Shown here: positions 38,683 through 47,448 of the stretch, piece after piece
Layout: each line of letters starts with the position of its first letter
Position numbering within the stretch: the stretch's first letter is position 1
Assembly (NCBI RefSeq): GCF_001742165.1
Contig: NZ_CP016442.1
Location: 3,534,001 to 3,598,000 of the forward strand
Length of the DNA: 64,000 nucleotides
DNA from: Burkholderia stabilis
GTDB lineage: Bacteria > Pseudomonadota > Gammaproteobacteria > Burkholderiales > Burkholderiaceae
Direction: 5' to 3'
Notes under the pieces: model-generated
What the model was told of the DNA's origin: nothing
Databases searched by the model: none
What the model saw: only the letters and a program-made list of their open reading frames with translations
Translations under genes and position numbers: made by a program

Positions 38683-39219
38683 ATGAAACAACGACATCAC
38701 GGCGTGCGCGCCGGCCGCGCGCGGCGCGCGCTGCTGGCCGCCGCCGCGCTGGGCCTGCTGGCCGGCTGTACCTCCTTTTCCTCGTCGCACGAAAAACGGG
38801 CCGATGCGCAACTGCAGCCGACGGTCGGTGCGCAGGCGCGCGGCGCGGTGACGTTCGTCGAGCGCCCGGACGGCGTCCAGGTCACCTACAACCTGGTCGG
38901 CCTGCCGCCGAACAGCGATCACGCGCTGCAGGTGCACGAGCGCGGCGACTGCAACGCGGGCGACGGCTCGAGCGCCGGCCCGGTGTTCGCGCCGGCCGCC
39001 GACCGCCTGCGCGCGGGCGCGCGGGTGGCCGGCGATCTCGGCAACATCCATGCGGATGCGAACGGCGTCGCGACCGGCTTCATCGTCGCTCCCGATCTGG
39101 CCCTCGATGGCGTGCGCTCGGCGATGAACCGCGCGGCGCTGGTGCATCGCGAACCGAGCGACCCGGCGTTTCCGCAGCATGGCGCGGGGGCTGCGCTGGC
39201 CTGCGGCGTGATCCGGTGA
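38683..39219 (+). CDS. SodC-like lipoprotein lacking metal ligands
   Basis: The 178-residue protein has a lipobox LLAGC (Cys29) and a Cu/Zn-superoxide-dismutase fold. The disulfide cysteines (Cys90, Cys174), GDLGN with Asp118, and the second and fourth copper histidines (His85, His155) are kept. The first copper His is Gln83, the bridging His is Val101, the two zinc histidines have no counterpart, and the catalytic Arg is Ala171. It should not be an active dismutase. A structural, copper-handling or inhibitor-binding role is possible. ATG 38683 has a GAGG site. Confidence 0.8.
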   Translation: MKQRHHGVRAGRARRALLAAAALGLLAGCTSFSSSHEKRADAQLQPTVGAQARGAVTFVERPDGVQVTYNLVGLPPNSDHALQVHERGDCNAGDGSSAGPVFAPAADRLRAGARVAGDLGNIHADANGVATGFIVAPDLALDGVRSAMNRAALVHREPSDPAFPQHGAGAALACGVIR

Positions 39220-39331
39220 CGGCTGCCGCATGCGCGGGCCGATGATCGCGTAAAATGTGCGCCTTTCCCGGCCGCCGCCCTGAACCGGCGGCCTTCGTTT
39301 CCCGTCACGCAGCGTTTCCTGGCGCCCCCTT

Positions 39332-39901
39332 ATGAGCATCAAGTCCGACAAGTGGATTCGGCGCATGGCCGAAGAGCACAAGATGATCGAGCCGTTCGTG
39401 CCCGATCAGGTTCGCGCGTCCGAGGACGGCCGCCGGATCGTCAGCTACGGCACGTCGAGCTACGGCTACGACATCCGCTGCGCAGACGAATTCAAGATCT
39501 TCACGAACATCAACTCGACGATCGTCGACCCGAAGAACTTCGACGAGGGTTCGTTTGTCGATTTCAAGGGCGACGTGTGCATCATCCCGCCGAACTCGTT
39601 CGCGCTGGCCCGTACCGTCGAATATTTCCGCATCCCGCGCACCGTGCTGACGGTCTGCCTCGGCAAATCGACCTATGCGCGCTGCGGGATCATCGTCAAC
39701 GTGACGCCGTTCGAACCCGAGTGGGAAGGCTACGTCACGCTGGAATTCTCGAACACCACGCCGCTGCCCGCGAAGATCTACGCGAACGAAGGCGTCGCCC
39801 AGGTGCTCTTCTTCGAGAGCGACGAAGTGTGCGAAGTGTCGTACGCCGATCGCGGCGGCAAGTATCAGGGTCAGCGCGGTGTCACGCTGCCGAAAACCTG
39901 A
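39332..39901 (+). CDS. dcd: dCTP deaminase
   Basis: The 189-residue enzyme converts dCTP to dUTP for thymidylate synthesis. The core [23 protein letters not shown] contains the catalytic glutamate and substrate loop. The N-terminal [12 protein letters not shown] is conserved. The length matches the trimeric family. It stands between the SodC-like gene and a decarboxylase, with 81 bases to the latter. Confidence 0.95.
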   Translation: MSIKSDKWIRRMAEEHKMIEPFVPDQVRASEDGRRIVSYGTSSYGYDIRCADEFKIFTNINSTIVDPKNFDEGSFVDFKGDVCIIPPNSFALARTVEYFRIPRTVLTVCLGKSTYARCGIIVNVTPFEPEWEGYVTLEFSNTTPLPAKIYANEGVAQVLFFESDEVCEVSYADRGGKYQGQRGVTLPKT

Positions 39902-39982
39902 TCTGGTTGCATAACGTCTCACCAGTTTTCGGGTGACCGCTGCGCGTGACGCGCCGCGGTCGTTCTTTTTGGAGAATCGCCC

Positions 39983-42262
39983 ATGAAGTTTCGTTTCCCC
40001 GTCGTCATCATCGACGAAGATTTCCGCTCCGAGAACATCTCGGGCTCCGGCATCCGGGCGCTGGCCGAAGCGATCGAGAAAGAGGGCGTCGAAGTCCTCG
40101 GCCTCACGAGCTACGGCGATCTGACGTCGTTCGCGCAGCAGTCGAGCCGCGCATCGTGCTTCATCCTGTCGATCGACGACGACGAACTCATGCTCGGCGA
40201 AACCGGCCAGGACGGCGAGCTGCCGGAGCTGGCGACCGCGATCATCGAGCTGCGCGCGTTCGTCACCGAAGTGCGCCGCCGCAACGCGGACATCCCGATC
40301 TTCCTGTACGGCGAAACGCGCACGTCGCGCCATTTGCCGAACGACATCCTGCGCGAGCTGCACGGCTTCATCCACATGTTCGAGGACACGCCGGAGTTCG
40401 TCGCGCGCCACATCATCCGCGAGGCGAAGGTCTATCTCGACTCGCTCGCGCCGCCGTTCTTCAAGGAACTCGTCAAGTATGCGGACGAAGGCTCGTACTC
40501 GTGGCACTGCCCGGGCCACTCGGGCGGCGTCGCGTTCCTGAAGAACCCGCTCGGCCAGATGTTCCACCAGTTCTTCGGCGAGAACATGCTGCGCGCCGAC
40601 GTCTGCAACGCGGTGGACGAACTCGGCCAGCTGCTCGACCACACCGGCCCGGTCGCCGCATCGGAGCGCAACGCGGCGCGCATCTTCAGCGCCGATCACC
40701 TGTTCTTCGTGACCAACGGCACGTCGACGTCGAACAAGATCGTCTGGCATGCGACGGTCGCCCCCGGCGACATCGTGCTGGTCGACCGCAACTGCCACAA
40801 GTCGATCCTGCACGCGATCACGATGACGGGCGCGATCCCCGTGTTCCTCACGCCGACGCGCAACCATTTCGGCATCATCGGGCCGATCCCGCGCGACGAA
40901 TTCAAGCCGGAGAACATCCGCAAGAAGATCGAGGCGAACCCGTTCGCGCGCGAGGCGCTGCGCGAGAACCCGGACATGAAGCCGCGCATCCTGACGATCA
41001 CGCAGAGCACGTACGACGGCGTCGTCTACAACGTCGAGATGATCAAGGACCTGCTCGGCGATCTGCTCGACACGCTGCACTTCGACGAAGCGTGGCTGCC
41101 GCACGCGACGTTCCACGATTTCTACCGCGACATGCACGCGATCGGCGACGGCCGTCCGCGCACGGGCGCGCTCGTGTTCGCGACGCACTCGACGCACAAG
41201 CTGCTCGCCGGTATCTCGCAGGCGTCGCAGATCGTCGTGCAGGATTCGGAGAACCGCACGTTCGACAAGCACCGCTTCAACGAGGCGTACCTGATGCACA
41301 CGTCGACGAGCCCGCAGTACGCGATCATCGCGTCGTGCGACGTCGCGGCCGCGATGATGGAGCCGCCGGGCGGCACCGCGCTCGTCGAGGAATCGATCGC
41401 CGAGGCGATCGACTTCCGCCGCGCGATGCGCAAGGTCGACGCCGAATACGGCGACGACTGGTTCTTCAGCGTGTGGGGCCCCGACAACCTGTCGGAAGAA
41501 GGCATCGGTTCGCGCGAAGACTGGATGCTGAAGCCGAACGACCACTGGCACGGCTTCGGCCCGCTCGCGGAAGGCTTCAACATGCTCGACCCGATCAAGG
41601 CGACGATCATCACGCCGGGGCTCGACGTCGACGGCGAGTTCGGCGAGACGGGCATTCCGGCCGCGATCGTCACGAAGTACCTGGCCGAGCACGGGATCAT
41701 CGTTGAGAAGACCGGCCTGTACTCGTTCTTCATCATGTTCACGATCGGCATCACGAAGGGCCGCTGGAACTCGATGGTGACCGAGCTGCAGCAGTTCAAG
41801 GACGACTACGACAACAACCAGCCGCTGTGGCGCGTGCTGCCGGAATTCGTCGCGCAGCACCCGCGCTACGAGCGCGTCGGCCTGCGCGACCTGTGCACGC
41901 AGATTCACGACGTGTACCGCGCGAACGACATCGCCCGCCTGACGACGGAGATGTACCTGTCGGACATGGAGCCGGCGATGAAGCCGTCGGACGCGTTCGC
42001 GAAGCTCGCGCACCGCAAGATCGACCGCGTGCCGCTCGACGAGCTCGAAGGCCGCGTGACGAGCATCCTGCTCACGCCGTACCCGCCGGGCATCCCGCTG
42101 CTGATCCCGGGCGAGCGCTTCAACAAGACGATCGTGAACTACCTGCGGTTCGCGCGCGACTTCAACGAGCGTTTCCCGGGCTTCCACACCGACATCCACG
42201 GCCTCGTCGCGGAAGAGGTGAACGGGCGCGTCGAGTACTTCGTCGATTGCGTGCGCGACTGA
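39983..42262 (+). CDS. Orn/Lys/Arg decarboxylase, large PLP type
   Basis: The 759-residue protein belongs to the large fold-I basic amino-acid decarboxylases (inducible type). It has an N-terminal response-regulator-like wing domain (about 1-130), a PLP core with Lys406 in ATHSTHKLLAG, and a C-terminal domain. Substrate cannot be told reliably; Burkholderia copies are annotated as arginine or lysine decarboxylase. No antiporter gene is adjacent, so an acid-resistance pair is not evident. Its stop codon overlaps the next gene (TGATG). Confidence 0.9.
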   Translation: MKFRFPVVIIDEDFRSENISGSGIRALAEAIEKEGVEVLGLTSYGDLTSFAQQSSRASCFILSIDDDELMLGETGQDGELPELATAIIELRAFVTEVRRRNADIPIFLYGETRTSRHLPNDILRELHGFIHMFEDTPEFVARHIIREAKVYLDSLAPPFFKELVKYADEGSYSWHCPGHSGGVAFLKNPLGQMFHQFFGENMLRADVCNAVDELGQLLDHTGPVAASERNAARIFSADHLFFVTNGTSTSNKIVWHATVAPGDIVLVDRNCHKSILHAITMTGAIPVFLTPTRNHFGIIGPIPRDEFKPENIRKKIEANPFAREALRENPDMKPRILTITQSTYDGVVYNVEMIKDLLGDLLDTLHFDEAWLPHATFHDFYRDMHAIGDGRPRTGALVFATHSTHKLLAGISQASQIVVQDSENRTFDKHRFNEAYLMHTSTSPQYAIIASCDVAAAMMEPPGGTALVEESIAEAIDFRRAMRKVDAEYGDDWFFSVWGPDNLSEEGIGSREDWMLKPNDHWHGFGPLAEGFNMLDPIKATIITPGLDVDGEFGETGIPAAIVTKYLAEHGIIVEKTGLYSFFIMFTIGITKGRWNSMVTELQQFKDDYDNNQPLWRVLPEFVAQHPRYERVGLRDLCTQIHDVYRANDIARLTTEMYLSDMEPAMKPSDAFAKLAHRKIDRVPLDELEGRVTSILLTPYPPGIPLLIPGERFNKTIVNYLRFARDFNERFPGFHTDIHGLVAEEVNGRVEYFVDCVRD

Positions 42263-43068
42263 TGGCGACGCATGGACGAATCCGGGCGATGCGCGCGGCG
42301 CTGGCCGCGCTCGTCGTCTGGGCGGCAGGGTCGGCGGCGCCCGGTGTCGCGCACGCGGAAGTGGCTGCGGCCGACCCGATCGACGTCGCGATGCGGCAAT
42401 GCCTCGCGCGGCGCGACCGGTCGTCGACGGCCGGCCAGATCCAGTGCATGGGCGAAGCGCAGCAGCAGTGGCAGGCAGTGATGGACGGCGCGTACCAGCG
42501 CCTGTCGAAGGATGCGCCGGCCGACGCGAAGCGCGGCTGGCAGGACAGCCAGCGCCGCTGGGTCACGTGGCGCAAGGACGAAGTGCATCTGTTGAAGGCC
42601 GTGTACGACACGACGCGCGGCACCGCGTACGCGATGGCGAGCGCCGACATGCAGCTGCAGCCGGTGCGCGATCGTGCGCTGGCGATGCGCGGCGCGGCCG
42701 ATCGCTTTGCGCCGCCGCCGGCCGCCGTGCCTGTAGCCGCCACGAGCGGCGGGAGCGCGCCGCAGGGTGCGGCCGCGCCGAACGGCAAGCAGGCGAGCGT
42801 GCCGCGCGATCCGGCCGTGCGCCGCGTGCGGCCGTGCGAACAGGACGCTGCATGTGAGCACGCGCTGTTCGACCTGAACCGGTATTACCAGAAGCTGCGT
42901 CGCAAGATGCCCGCGCATTCGGCCGCGACGCTCGTGCGCGCGCAGCGCGCGTGGGTCGCGTTCCGCGATGCGACGGCGCCGCTCGTCGGCGAGGACGGAC
43001 GCGTCGACCTGATCGGCGCGCGCATCGCGACGATGAAGCGGCTGTCGGAGACGGCCGGCAACAAGTAG
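42262..43068 (+). CDS. LprI/DUF1311-type exported protein, two domains
   Basis: The 268-residue protein has a signal peptide (MRAALAALVVWAAGSAAPGV onward) and two related cysteine-containing helical units. The first (about residues 40-150) carries CLARRDRSSTAGQIQCMGEA and ends RRWVTWRKDE. The second (about 195-265) carries CEQDAACEHALFDLNRYYQK and RAQRAWVAFRDA. The pattern fits the lysozyme-inhibitor LprI N-terminal family (DUF1311) in tandem. Translation may start at 42262, coupled to the decarboxylase stop, or at 42289, which gives a better signal peptide. Confidence 0.75.
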   Translation: MATHGRIRAMRAALAALVVWAAGSAAPGVAHAEVAAADPIDVAMRQCLARRDRSSTAGQIQCMGEAQQQWQAVMDGAYQRLSKDAPADAKRGWQDSQRRWVTWRKDEVHLLKAVYDTTRGTAYAMASADMQLQPVRDRALAMRGAADRFAPPPAAVPVAATSGGSAPQGAAAPNGKQASVPRDPAVRRVRPCEQDAACEHALFDLNRYYQKLRRKMPAHSAATLVRAQRAWVAFRDATAPLVGEDGRVDLIGARIATMKRLSETAGNK

Positions 43069-43100
43069 GCGTCGCGACACCGGTCGTTCGGCGATCAAGC

Positions 43101-43127
43101 AAAAGGGCACCCACGGGTGCCCTTTTT
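43101..43127. terminator. Terminator after LprI-like gene
   Basis: GGGCACCC and GGGTGCCC form a compact stem flanked by AAAA and TTTTT, between the convergent LprI-like and HAD genes. Confidence 0.9.
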
Positions 43128-43174
43128 CATTTGGCGGCGGGTGTGCCGCGCGTCGTTTTGCGAGTCGGCGCGAT

Positions 43175-43867
43175 CTATGCAGGCCGCTGCGTGCCGTGCC
43201 GGCCGAACCACGACGGCACGAGCGCGACCGCGTCGTCGAGCGACGCGAGTACGTGCAGGCTCAGCGCGATGATTTCCGGCGTCGGTGCCTTGAGGTCGGG
43301 CACGGTGACGACCGATGCACCGGCGCCGGCAGCCGATTGCGCGCCGAAGTCGCTGTCTTCGAACGCGACGCACGCCTGTGCGGGTACGCCGAGGCGTTCG
43401 GCGGCGAGCCGGTAGACGGCCGGATCGGGTTTGCCGCGTGCAACTTCGTCGCCGCCCGCAATCGCGTGGAAGAACGGCAGCACGCCGACTGCATCGAGCC
43501 GCGCGCGGATCACGTCGCGCGCGGACGACGACGCGACCGCGCATGGAATGCCGGCCTGCGCGAGCGCGTCGAGCAGCGCGAACGCGCCGGGTTTCAGCGG
43601 AAATTTCGGATGAGGTTCGGGCGCCGCGAGCTGCTCGCGCACGCGGGTGCGCACGGCGTCGAACGTGACGGTGTCGCCGATCAGCCGCGCCAGGATCACC
43701 TGGCCTTCGGCGAACGAGCGGCCGACGATCTGCAGGTAGTCGGCGACGGTCAGCGTGACGCCGTGTGCATTCGACACGTCGATCCACGTGTTCATGATGG
43801 TCCGCTCGGAATCGACGAGCAGGCCGTCCATGTCGAAGAGCGCGGCGGAGAAGGTCATCGGCGGCAT
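43175..43867 (-). CDS. HAD-family phosphatase (beta-phosphoglucomutase-like)
   Basis: The 230-residue protein is a HAD subfamily IA hydrolase. Motif I FDMDGLLVDS has the nucleophile Asp12 and acid Asp14, motif II is ASSSARD, the lysine lies in ARGKPDPAVY, and the acidic motif IV is FEDSDFGAQSA. A helical cap (about residues 20-90) is typical of sugar-phosphate or phosphoglycolate-type substrates. A second Met three codons later (43858) could be the start. Specificity is unknown. Confidence 0.88.
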   Translation of the reverse strand: MPPMTFSAALFDMDGLLVDSERTIMNTWIDVSNAHGVTLTVADYLQIVGRSFAEGQVILARLIGDTVTFDAVRTRVREQLAAPEPHPKFPLKPGAFALLDALAQAGIPCAVASSSARDVIRARLDAVGVLPFFHAIAGGDEVARGKPDPAVYRLAAERLGVPAQACVAFEDSDFGAQSAAGAGASVVTVPDLKAPTPEIIALSLHVLASLDDAVALVPSWFGRHGTQRPA

Positions 43868-43913
43868 CCGGGAAGCGGGGAGGGCGATGGGCGGCGCGAC
43901 GGCCGCCCGAATG

Positions 43914-43936
43914 AAAAACGGACGCCGAAGGCGTCC
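43914..43936 (-). terminator. Terminator of argH
   Basis: GGACGCC and GGCGTCC pair around a three-base loop. On the minus strand the stem is followed by a T run (the A run at 43914-43918), 17 bases past the argH stop. Confidence 0.88.
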
Positions 43937-43952
43937 GTCCGTGACAGCGGGC

Positions 43953-45362
43953 TTATTGGCCGAGCGCGGCGCGGGCAGCCTTGACCGCCGCGCGCACCTG
44001 GTCGGGTGCGGTGCCGCCCGGGTGATTGCGGCTCGCGACCGAGCCTTCGAGCGTCAGGTAGCCGAACACGTCGTCGCCGAGCAGGTGCGCGACGTTCGGC
44101 AGATCCTGCTTCATTTGGTCGAGCGTGAGGTCGGCCAGGTCGATGCCGCGGTCGTCGCAGATCTTCACCGCGTGCGCGACGGCTTCGTGCGCGTCGCGGA
44201 ACGGCAGCCCGCGCTTCACGAGGTAGTCGGCGAGGTCGGTGGCGGTCGAGAAGCCCTGCAGCGCGGCTGCGCGCATCGCATCCGGCTTCACGGTGATGCC
44301 CGCGACCATTTCCGCGAAGATCCGCAGCGTGTCGGCAACGGTGTCAACCGTGTCGAACAGCGGTTCCTTGTCTTCCTGGTTGTCCTTGTTGTACGCGAGC
44401 GGCTGGCCCTTCATCAGCGTGAGCAGCGCCATCAGGTGGCCGTTCACGCGGCCGGTCTTGCCGCGCGCGAGCTCGGGCACGTCCGGGTTCTTCTTCTGCG
44501 GCATGATCGAGCTGCCGGTGCAGAAGCGGTCGGCGATGTCGATGAAGCCGACGCGCGGGCTCATCCACAGCACGAGTTCTTCGGAGAAGCGCGACACGTG
44601 CGTCATCACGAGCGCGGACGCGGCCGTGAATTCGATCGCGAAGTCGCGATCGGACACCGCGTCGAGCGAGTTCGCGCAGATGCCGTCGAAGCCGAGCGTC
44701 TTCGCGACCGCGTGGCGATCGATCGGGTAGCTCGTGCCCGCGAGCGCGGCCGCGCCGAGCGGCAGGCGGTTCACGCGCGTGCGGCAGTCGCGCATGCGCT
44801 CCGCGTCGCGCGAGAACATCTCGACGTACGCGAGCAGGTGATGGCCGAACGTGACGGGCTGCGCGACCTGCAGGTGCGTGAAGCCGGGCATGATCGTGCC
44901 GGCGTTCTGTTCCGCGAGGTCGAGCAGCGCGCCGCGCAGGTCGTTCAGCAGGCCGCCGATGCGGTCGATCTCGCCGCGCAGCCACAGGCGGATGTCGGTC
45001 GCGACCTGGTCGTTGCGCGAGCGGCCCGTGTGCAGGCGCTTGCCGGCATCGCCGATCAGCGCGGTCAGGCGCGCCTCGATGTTCAGGTGGACGTCCTCGA
45101 GGTCGAGCTGCCATTCGAATTCGCCGCGCTCGATCTCGCCCTTGATCTGCGCCATCCCGCGTTCGATCGCGGCCAGATCGTCGGCGCTGATGATCTTCTG
45201 CGCGGCGAGCATGTTCGCGTGCGCGAGCGAGCCGGCGATGTCGACGAGCGCGAGGCGCTTGTCGAAAAACACCGACGACGTGTAGCGCTTGACCAGCTCC
45301 GACATCGGTTCCGAGAAGCGGGCCGACCAGGCCTCGCCCTTTTTGTGCAGTTGGGACGTCAT
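43953..45362 (-). CDS. argH: Argininosuccinate lyase
   Basis: The 469-residue enzyme splits argininosuccinate into arginine and fumarate. The fumarase/lyase signature [11 protein letters not shown] with the catalytic serine loop is intact, as are [13 protein letters not shown] and the His in PGFTHLQ. I chose ATG 45362 ([18 protein letters not shown]); the frame extends 21 codons upstream without likeness. It is a single-gene unit ended by a terminator. Confidence 0.97.
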   Translation of the reverse strand: MTSQLHKKGEAWSARFSEPMSELVKRYTSSVFFDKRLALVDIAGSLAHANMLAAQKIISADDLAAIERGMAQIKGEIERGEFEWQLDLEDVHLNIEARLTALIGDAGKRLHTGRSRNDQVATDIRLWLRGEIDRIGGLLNDLRGALLDLAEQNAGTIMPGFTHLQVAQPVTFGHHLLAYVEMFSRDAERMRDCRTRVNRLPLGAAALAGTSYPIDRHAVAKTLGFDGICANSLDAVSDRDFAIEFTAASALVMTHVSRFSEELVLWMSPRVGFIDIADRFCTGSSIMPQKKNPDVPELARGKTGRVNGHLMALLTLMKGQPLAYNKDNQEDKEPLFDTVDTVADTLRIFAEMVAGITVKPDAMRAAALQGFSTATDLADYLVKRGLPFRDAHEAVAHAVKICDDRGIDLADLTLDQMKQDLPNVAHLLGDDVFGYLTLEGSVASRNHPGGTAPDQVRAAVKAARAALGQ

Positions 45363-45500
45363 GGCGATTCTTCGAAGGGGAGTTGGGCGGCGTGCGCCGC
45401 CGAGGGAATCCCGCGATTCTAACATTCGCGGGCCTGCCCGCCGCGCCGCGCAGCCGGTCGCGGCGGCCCGCCGGCCGTTGCCGGCGCGGGCCGGGCTGCT

Positions 45501-46310
45501 TCAGTCGCGCACGAGCACGACCAGCTTCAGGTCTTCGCGATGCGCGGGCTTCAGCGTGATCTGCTGGTACACGAGCCGGCCGTCGGCCGGATGGTCGAAT
45601 TCGCGCAGGCCGCCTTCGCGCTCGAACACGTCCTGCGACGCCCAGTACTGCGCAAAGGCGTCGCTGCCGGCGGTCAGCGCGTCGATCAGCGCGCGCGTCG
45701 GCGCATCGGCCAGGTGGCGGATCGAATCGGCGCGGAATTCGGCCGCGAGCCGCCGCCCGCGGGTTTCCCAGTCGACGATCAGCGTGCGCGCGGCCGGCGA
45801 CATGAACGTGAAGCGCAGCAGGTTGCGGTCGTGCTCGCCGTCGAGCCAGCCGGAGAAAAGCGCGGCGGCCGGCGCGTTCCATGCGAGCGCGTTCCATTGG
45901 CGATCGAGCACGTAGGCGGGCGTCGCGATTGCCGCGACGGTCGCGGCGAGCGTCGGCGGCAGGTCGCCGCCGGCAACATCGGGCTCGGCCGGGTCGCGCT
46001 GCGCGGCCAGCTCGAACAGGTACGCGCGCTCGGCCTTCGACAGTTGCAGTGCGACGGCGATCCGCGCGAGTGCGTCGGCCGACGCCGACACGGGGCGGCC
46101 CTGTTCGATCCACGTGTACCAGGTCGGGCTGACGCCGCACAGCTGCGCGACTTCTTCGCGCCGCAGCCCCGGCGTGCGGCGGCGCGGGCCGGGCGGCAGG
46201 CCGACGGCCTGCGGGGACAGCCGCTCGCGGTGGGCGCGGATGAATTCGCCGAGCGCGCGGGCGGGCGTGGCGTCGAGCGGCGGGGTGGGAGCGGAGGACG
46301 GGTGGTTCAT
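45501..46310 (-). CDS. XRE-family regulator with MmyB-like ligand domain
   Basis: The 269-residue protein has an N-terminal helix-turn-helix (about residues 15-80; RTPGLRREEVAQLCGVSPTWYTWIEQGRP) and a C-terminal MmyB-like domain (about 105-265). This is the usual layout of regulators read divergently from an oxidoreductase or methyltransferase. Here a methyltransferase starts 244 bases away on the other strand. Fatty-acid-like ligands have been suggested for the MmyB fold. The start at 46310 gives the standard length. Confidence 0.88.
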   Translation of the reverse strand: MNHPSSAPTPPLDATPARALGEFIRAHRERLSPQAVGLPPGPRRRTPGLRREEVAQLCGVSPTWYTWIEQGRPVSASADALARIAVALQLSKAERAYLFELAAQRDPAEPDVAGGDLPPTLAATVAAIATPAYVLDRQWNALAWNAPAAALFSGWLDGEHDRNLLRFTFMSPAARTLIVDWETRGRRLAAEFRADSIRHLADAPTRALIDALTAGSDAFAQYWASQDVFEREGGLREFDHPADGRLVYQQITLKPAHREDLKLVVLVRD

Positions 46311-46358
46311 GCGGAAACGGCGAAATGGAAGCGGGGATGCGGCAACGATCAGACAGGT

Positions 46359-46400
46359 GTATCGAATACCAGAATAACTGCTTAACTTGTACTGGTACAA
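46359..46400. promoter_or_regulatory. Paired inverted repeats in the XRE/methyltransferase gap
   Basis: Two palindromes lie in the AT-richer middle of the divergent gap. GTATCGAATAC is at 46359-46369 and the perfect TTGTACTGGTACAA at 46387-46400. They sit about 50-90 bases before the XRE start, where an autoregulatory operator is expected. Binding by the adjacent regulator is inference. Confidence 0.5.
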
Positions 46401-46554
46401 ACGCAGGCCTATTGTAGCGGCTCGCGCGCTGACAGGCAGCGGGCGTCCCACAAAACGCGTTGCACGGGGCTGGAGCGACTGCCGGCCGGCCGCGCAAAGC
46501 ATGGGGCCGGAGCACGCGCCGACGCGCCAATCCGGTCAAATACAGGAGCGAACG

Positions 46555-47307
46555 ATGAAACACCACGACCAGGTCGCCGACGCATTCGGCACGACGGCCG
46601 CCGCGTATCTGACGAGCACGGTGCACGCGACGGGCGCCGATCTGCAGACGCTCGCCGACGCGGTGCGCGTGACGCCCGATGCCGCGGTGCTCGATCTCGG
46701 CTGCGGCGCGGGCCACGCGAGCTTCGCGGTCGCGCCGCACGTGCGCGAGGTCGTCGCGTACGATCTCGCCGCGCAGATGCTCGCGACCGTCGATGCGGCC
46801 GCGAGCGAGCGCGGGCTCGCGAACATCCGCACGCAGCAGGGGCCGGCGGAGCGGCTGCCGTTCGACACGGCGACGTTCGACTGGGTCGTGAGCCGGATGA
46901 GCGCGCATCACTGGCACGACATGCGTGCGGCGCTCGCCGAGGTGCGCCGCGTGCTGAAGCCGGGCGGCCGCGTGTTGATGATCGATATCGCGGGCAACGA
47001 CCATCCGCTCCTCGACACGTACCTGCAGGCCGCGGAAGTGCTGCGCGACGCGTCGCACGTACGCGATTACCGCGCCGACGAATGGCTCGCGATGTTCCGC
47101 GAAGCCGGCTTCGATGCACAGGTGCACAGCCGCTGGCGGCTGCCGATCGATTTCGACACGTGGGTCGCGCGCATCCGCACGCCGGCCGACAGCGTCACCG
47201 GCATCCGCGCGCTGTGGGCGCATGCACCCGACGAGGTGCGCGGTTACTACGCAGTGCAACCCGACGGTTCGTTCGAGCACGACGCGCTGCTGATCGACGC
47301 GCGCTGA
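46555..47307 (+). CDS. SAM-dependent class I methyltransferase
   Basis: The 250-residue protein shows the Methyltransf_11 pattern: motif I VLDLGCGAGHASFAV (about residues 43-57), the acidic end of strand 2 in VVAYDLAAQML, and EVRRVLKPGGRVLM. Its relatives include UbiE-like and small-molecule methyltransferases, so the substrate is open. ATG 46555 follows CAGGAG. It is read divergently from the XRE regulator, which probably controls it. Confidence 0.88.
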   Translation: MKHHDQVADAFGTTAAAYLTSTVHATGADLQTLADAVRVTPDAAVLDLGCGAGHASFAVAPHVREVVAYDLAAQMLATVDAAASERGLANIRTQQGPAERLPFDTATFDWVVSRMSAHHWHDMRAALAEVRRVLKPGGRVLMIDIAGNDHPLLDTYLQAAEVLRDASHVRDYRADEWLAMFREAGFDAQVHSRWRLPIDFDTWVARIRTPADSVTGIRALWAHAPDEVRGYYAVQPDGSFEHDALLIDAR

Positions 47308-47347
47308 CCGCGCGGCATGGCACGTTGATGCCGTTTCGCCGCCCGAT

Positions 47348-47404
47348 GAAAAAAGCCGCGATACGCACCATGGGCTCCGTGGCCGCGGTGGCGTATCGCG
47401 GCTT
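47348..47404 (-). terminator. Terminator of ppc
   Basis: AAGCCGCGATACGC and GCGTATCGCGGCTT form a 14-bp stem with a long loop. On the minus strand it ends in TTTTTT. It lies about 45 bases past the ppc stop and between convergent genes. Confidence 0.85.
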
Positions 47405-47448
47405 GTGCGATGCCGGCCGGCGCGGAACGGGCCCGCGCCGCATGTCGG

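Noticed and set aside
39305..42199. 964-codon minus-strand frame opposite dcd and the decarboxylase
   Set aside because: It spans two confirmed genes and their gap, with shadow-type composition and no domain.
42399..42857. Arg-rich frame overlapping the LprI-like gene considered as an alternative product
   Set aside because: It has no start context, no signal peptide and shadow composition, whereas the chosen frame has a signal peptide and paired cysteines.
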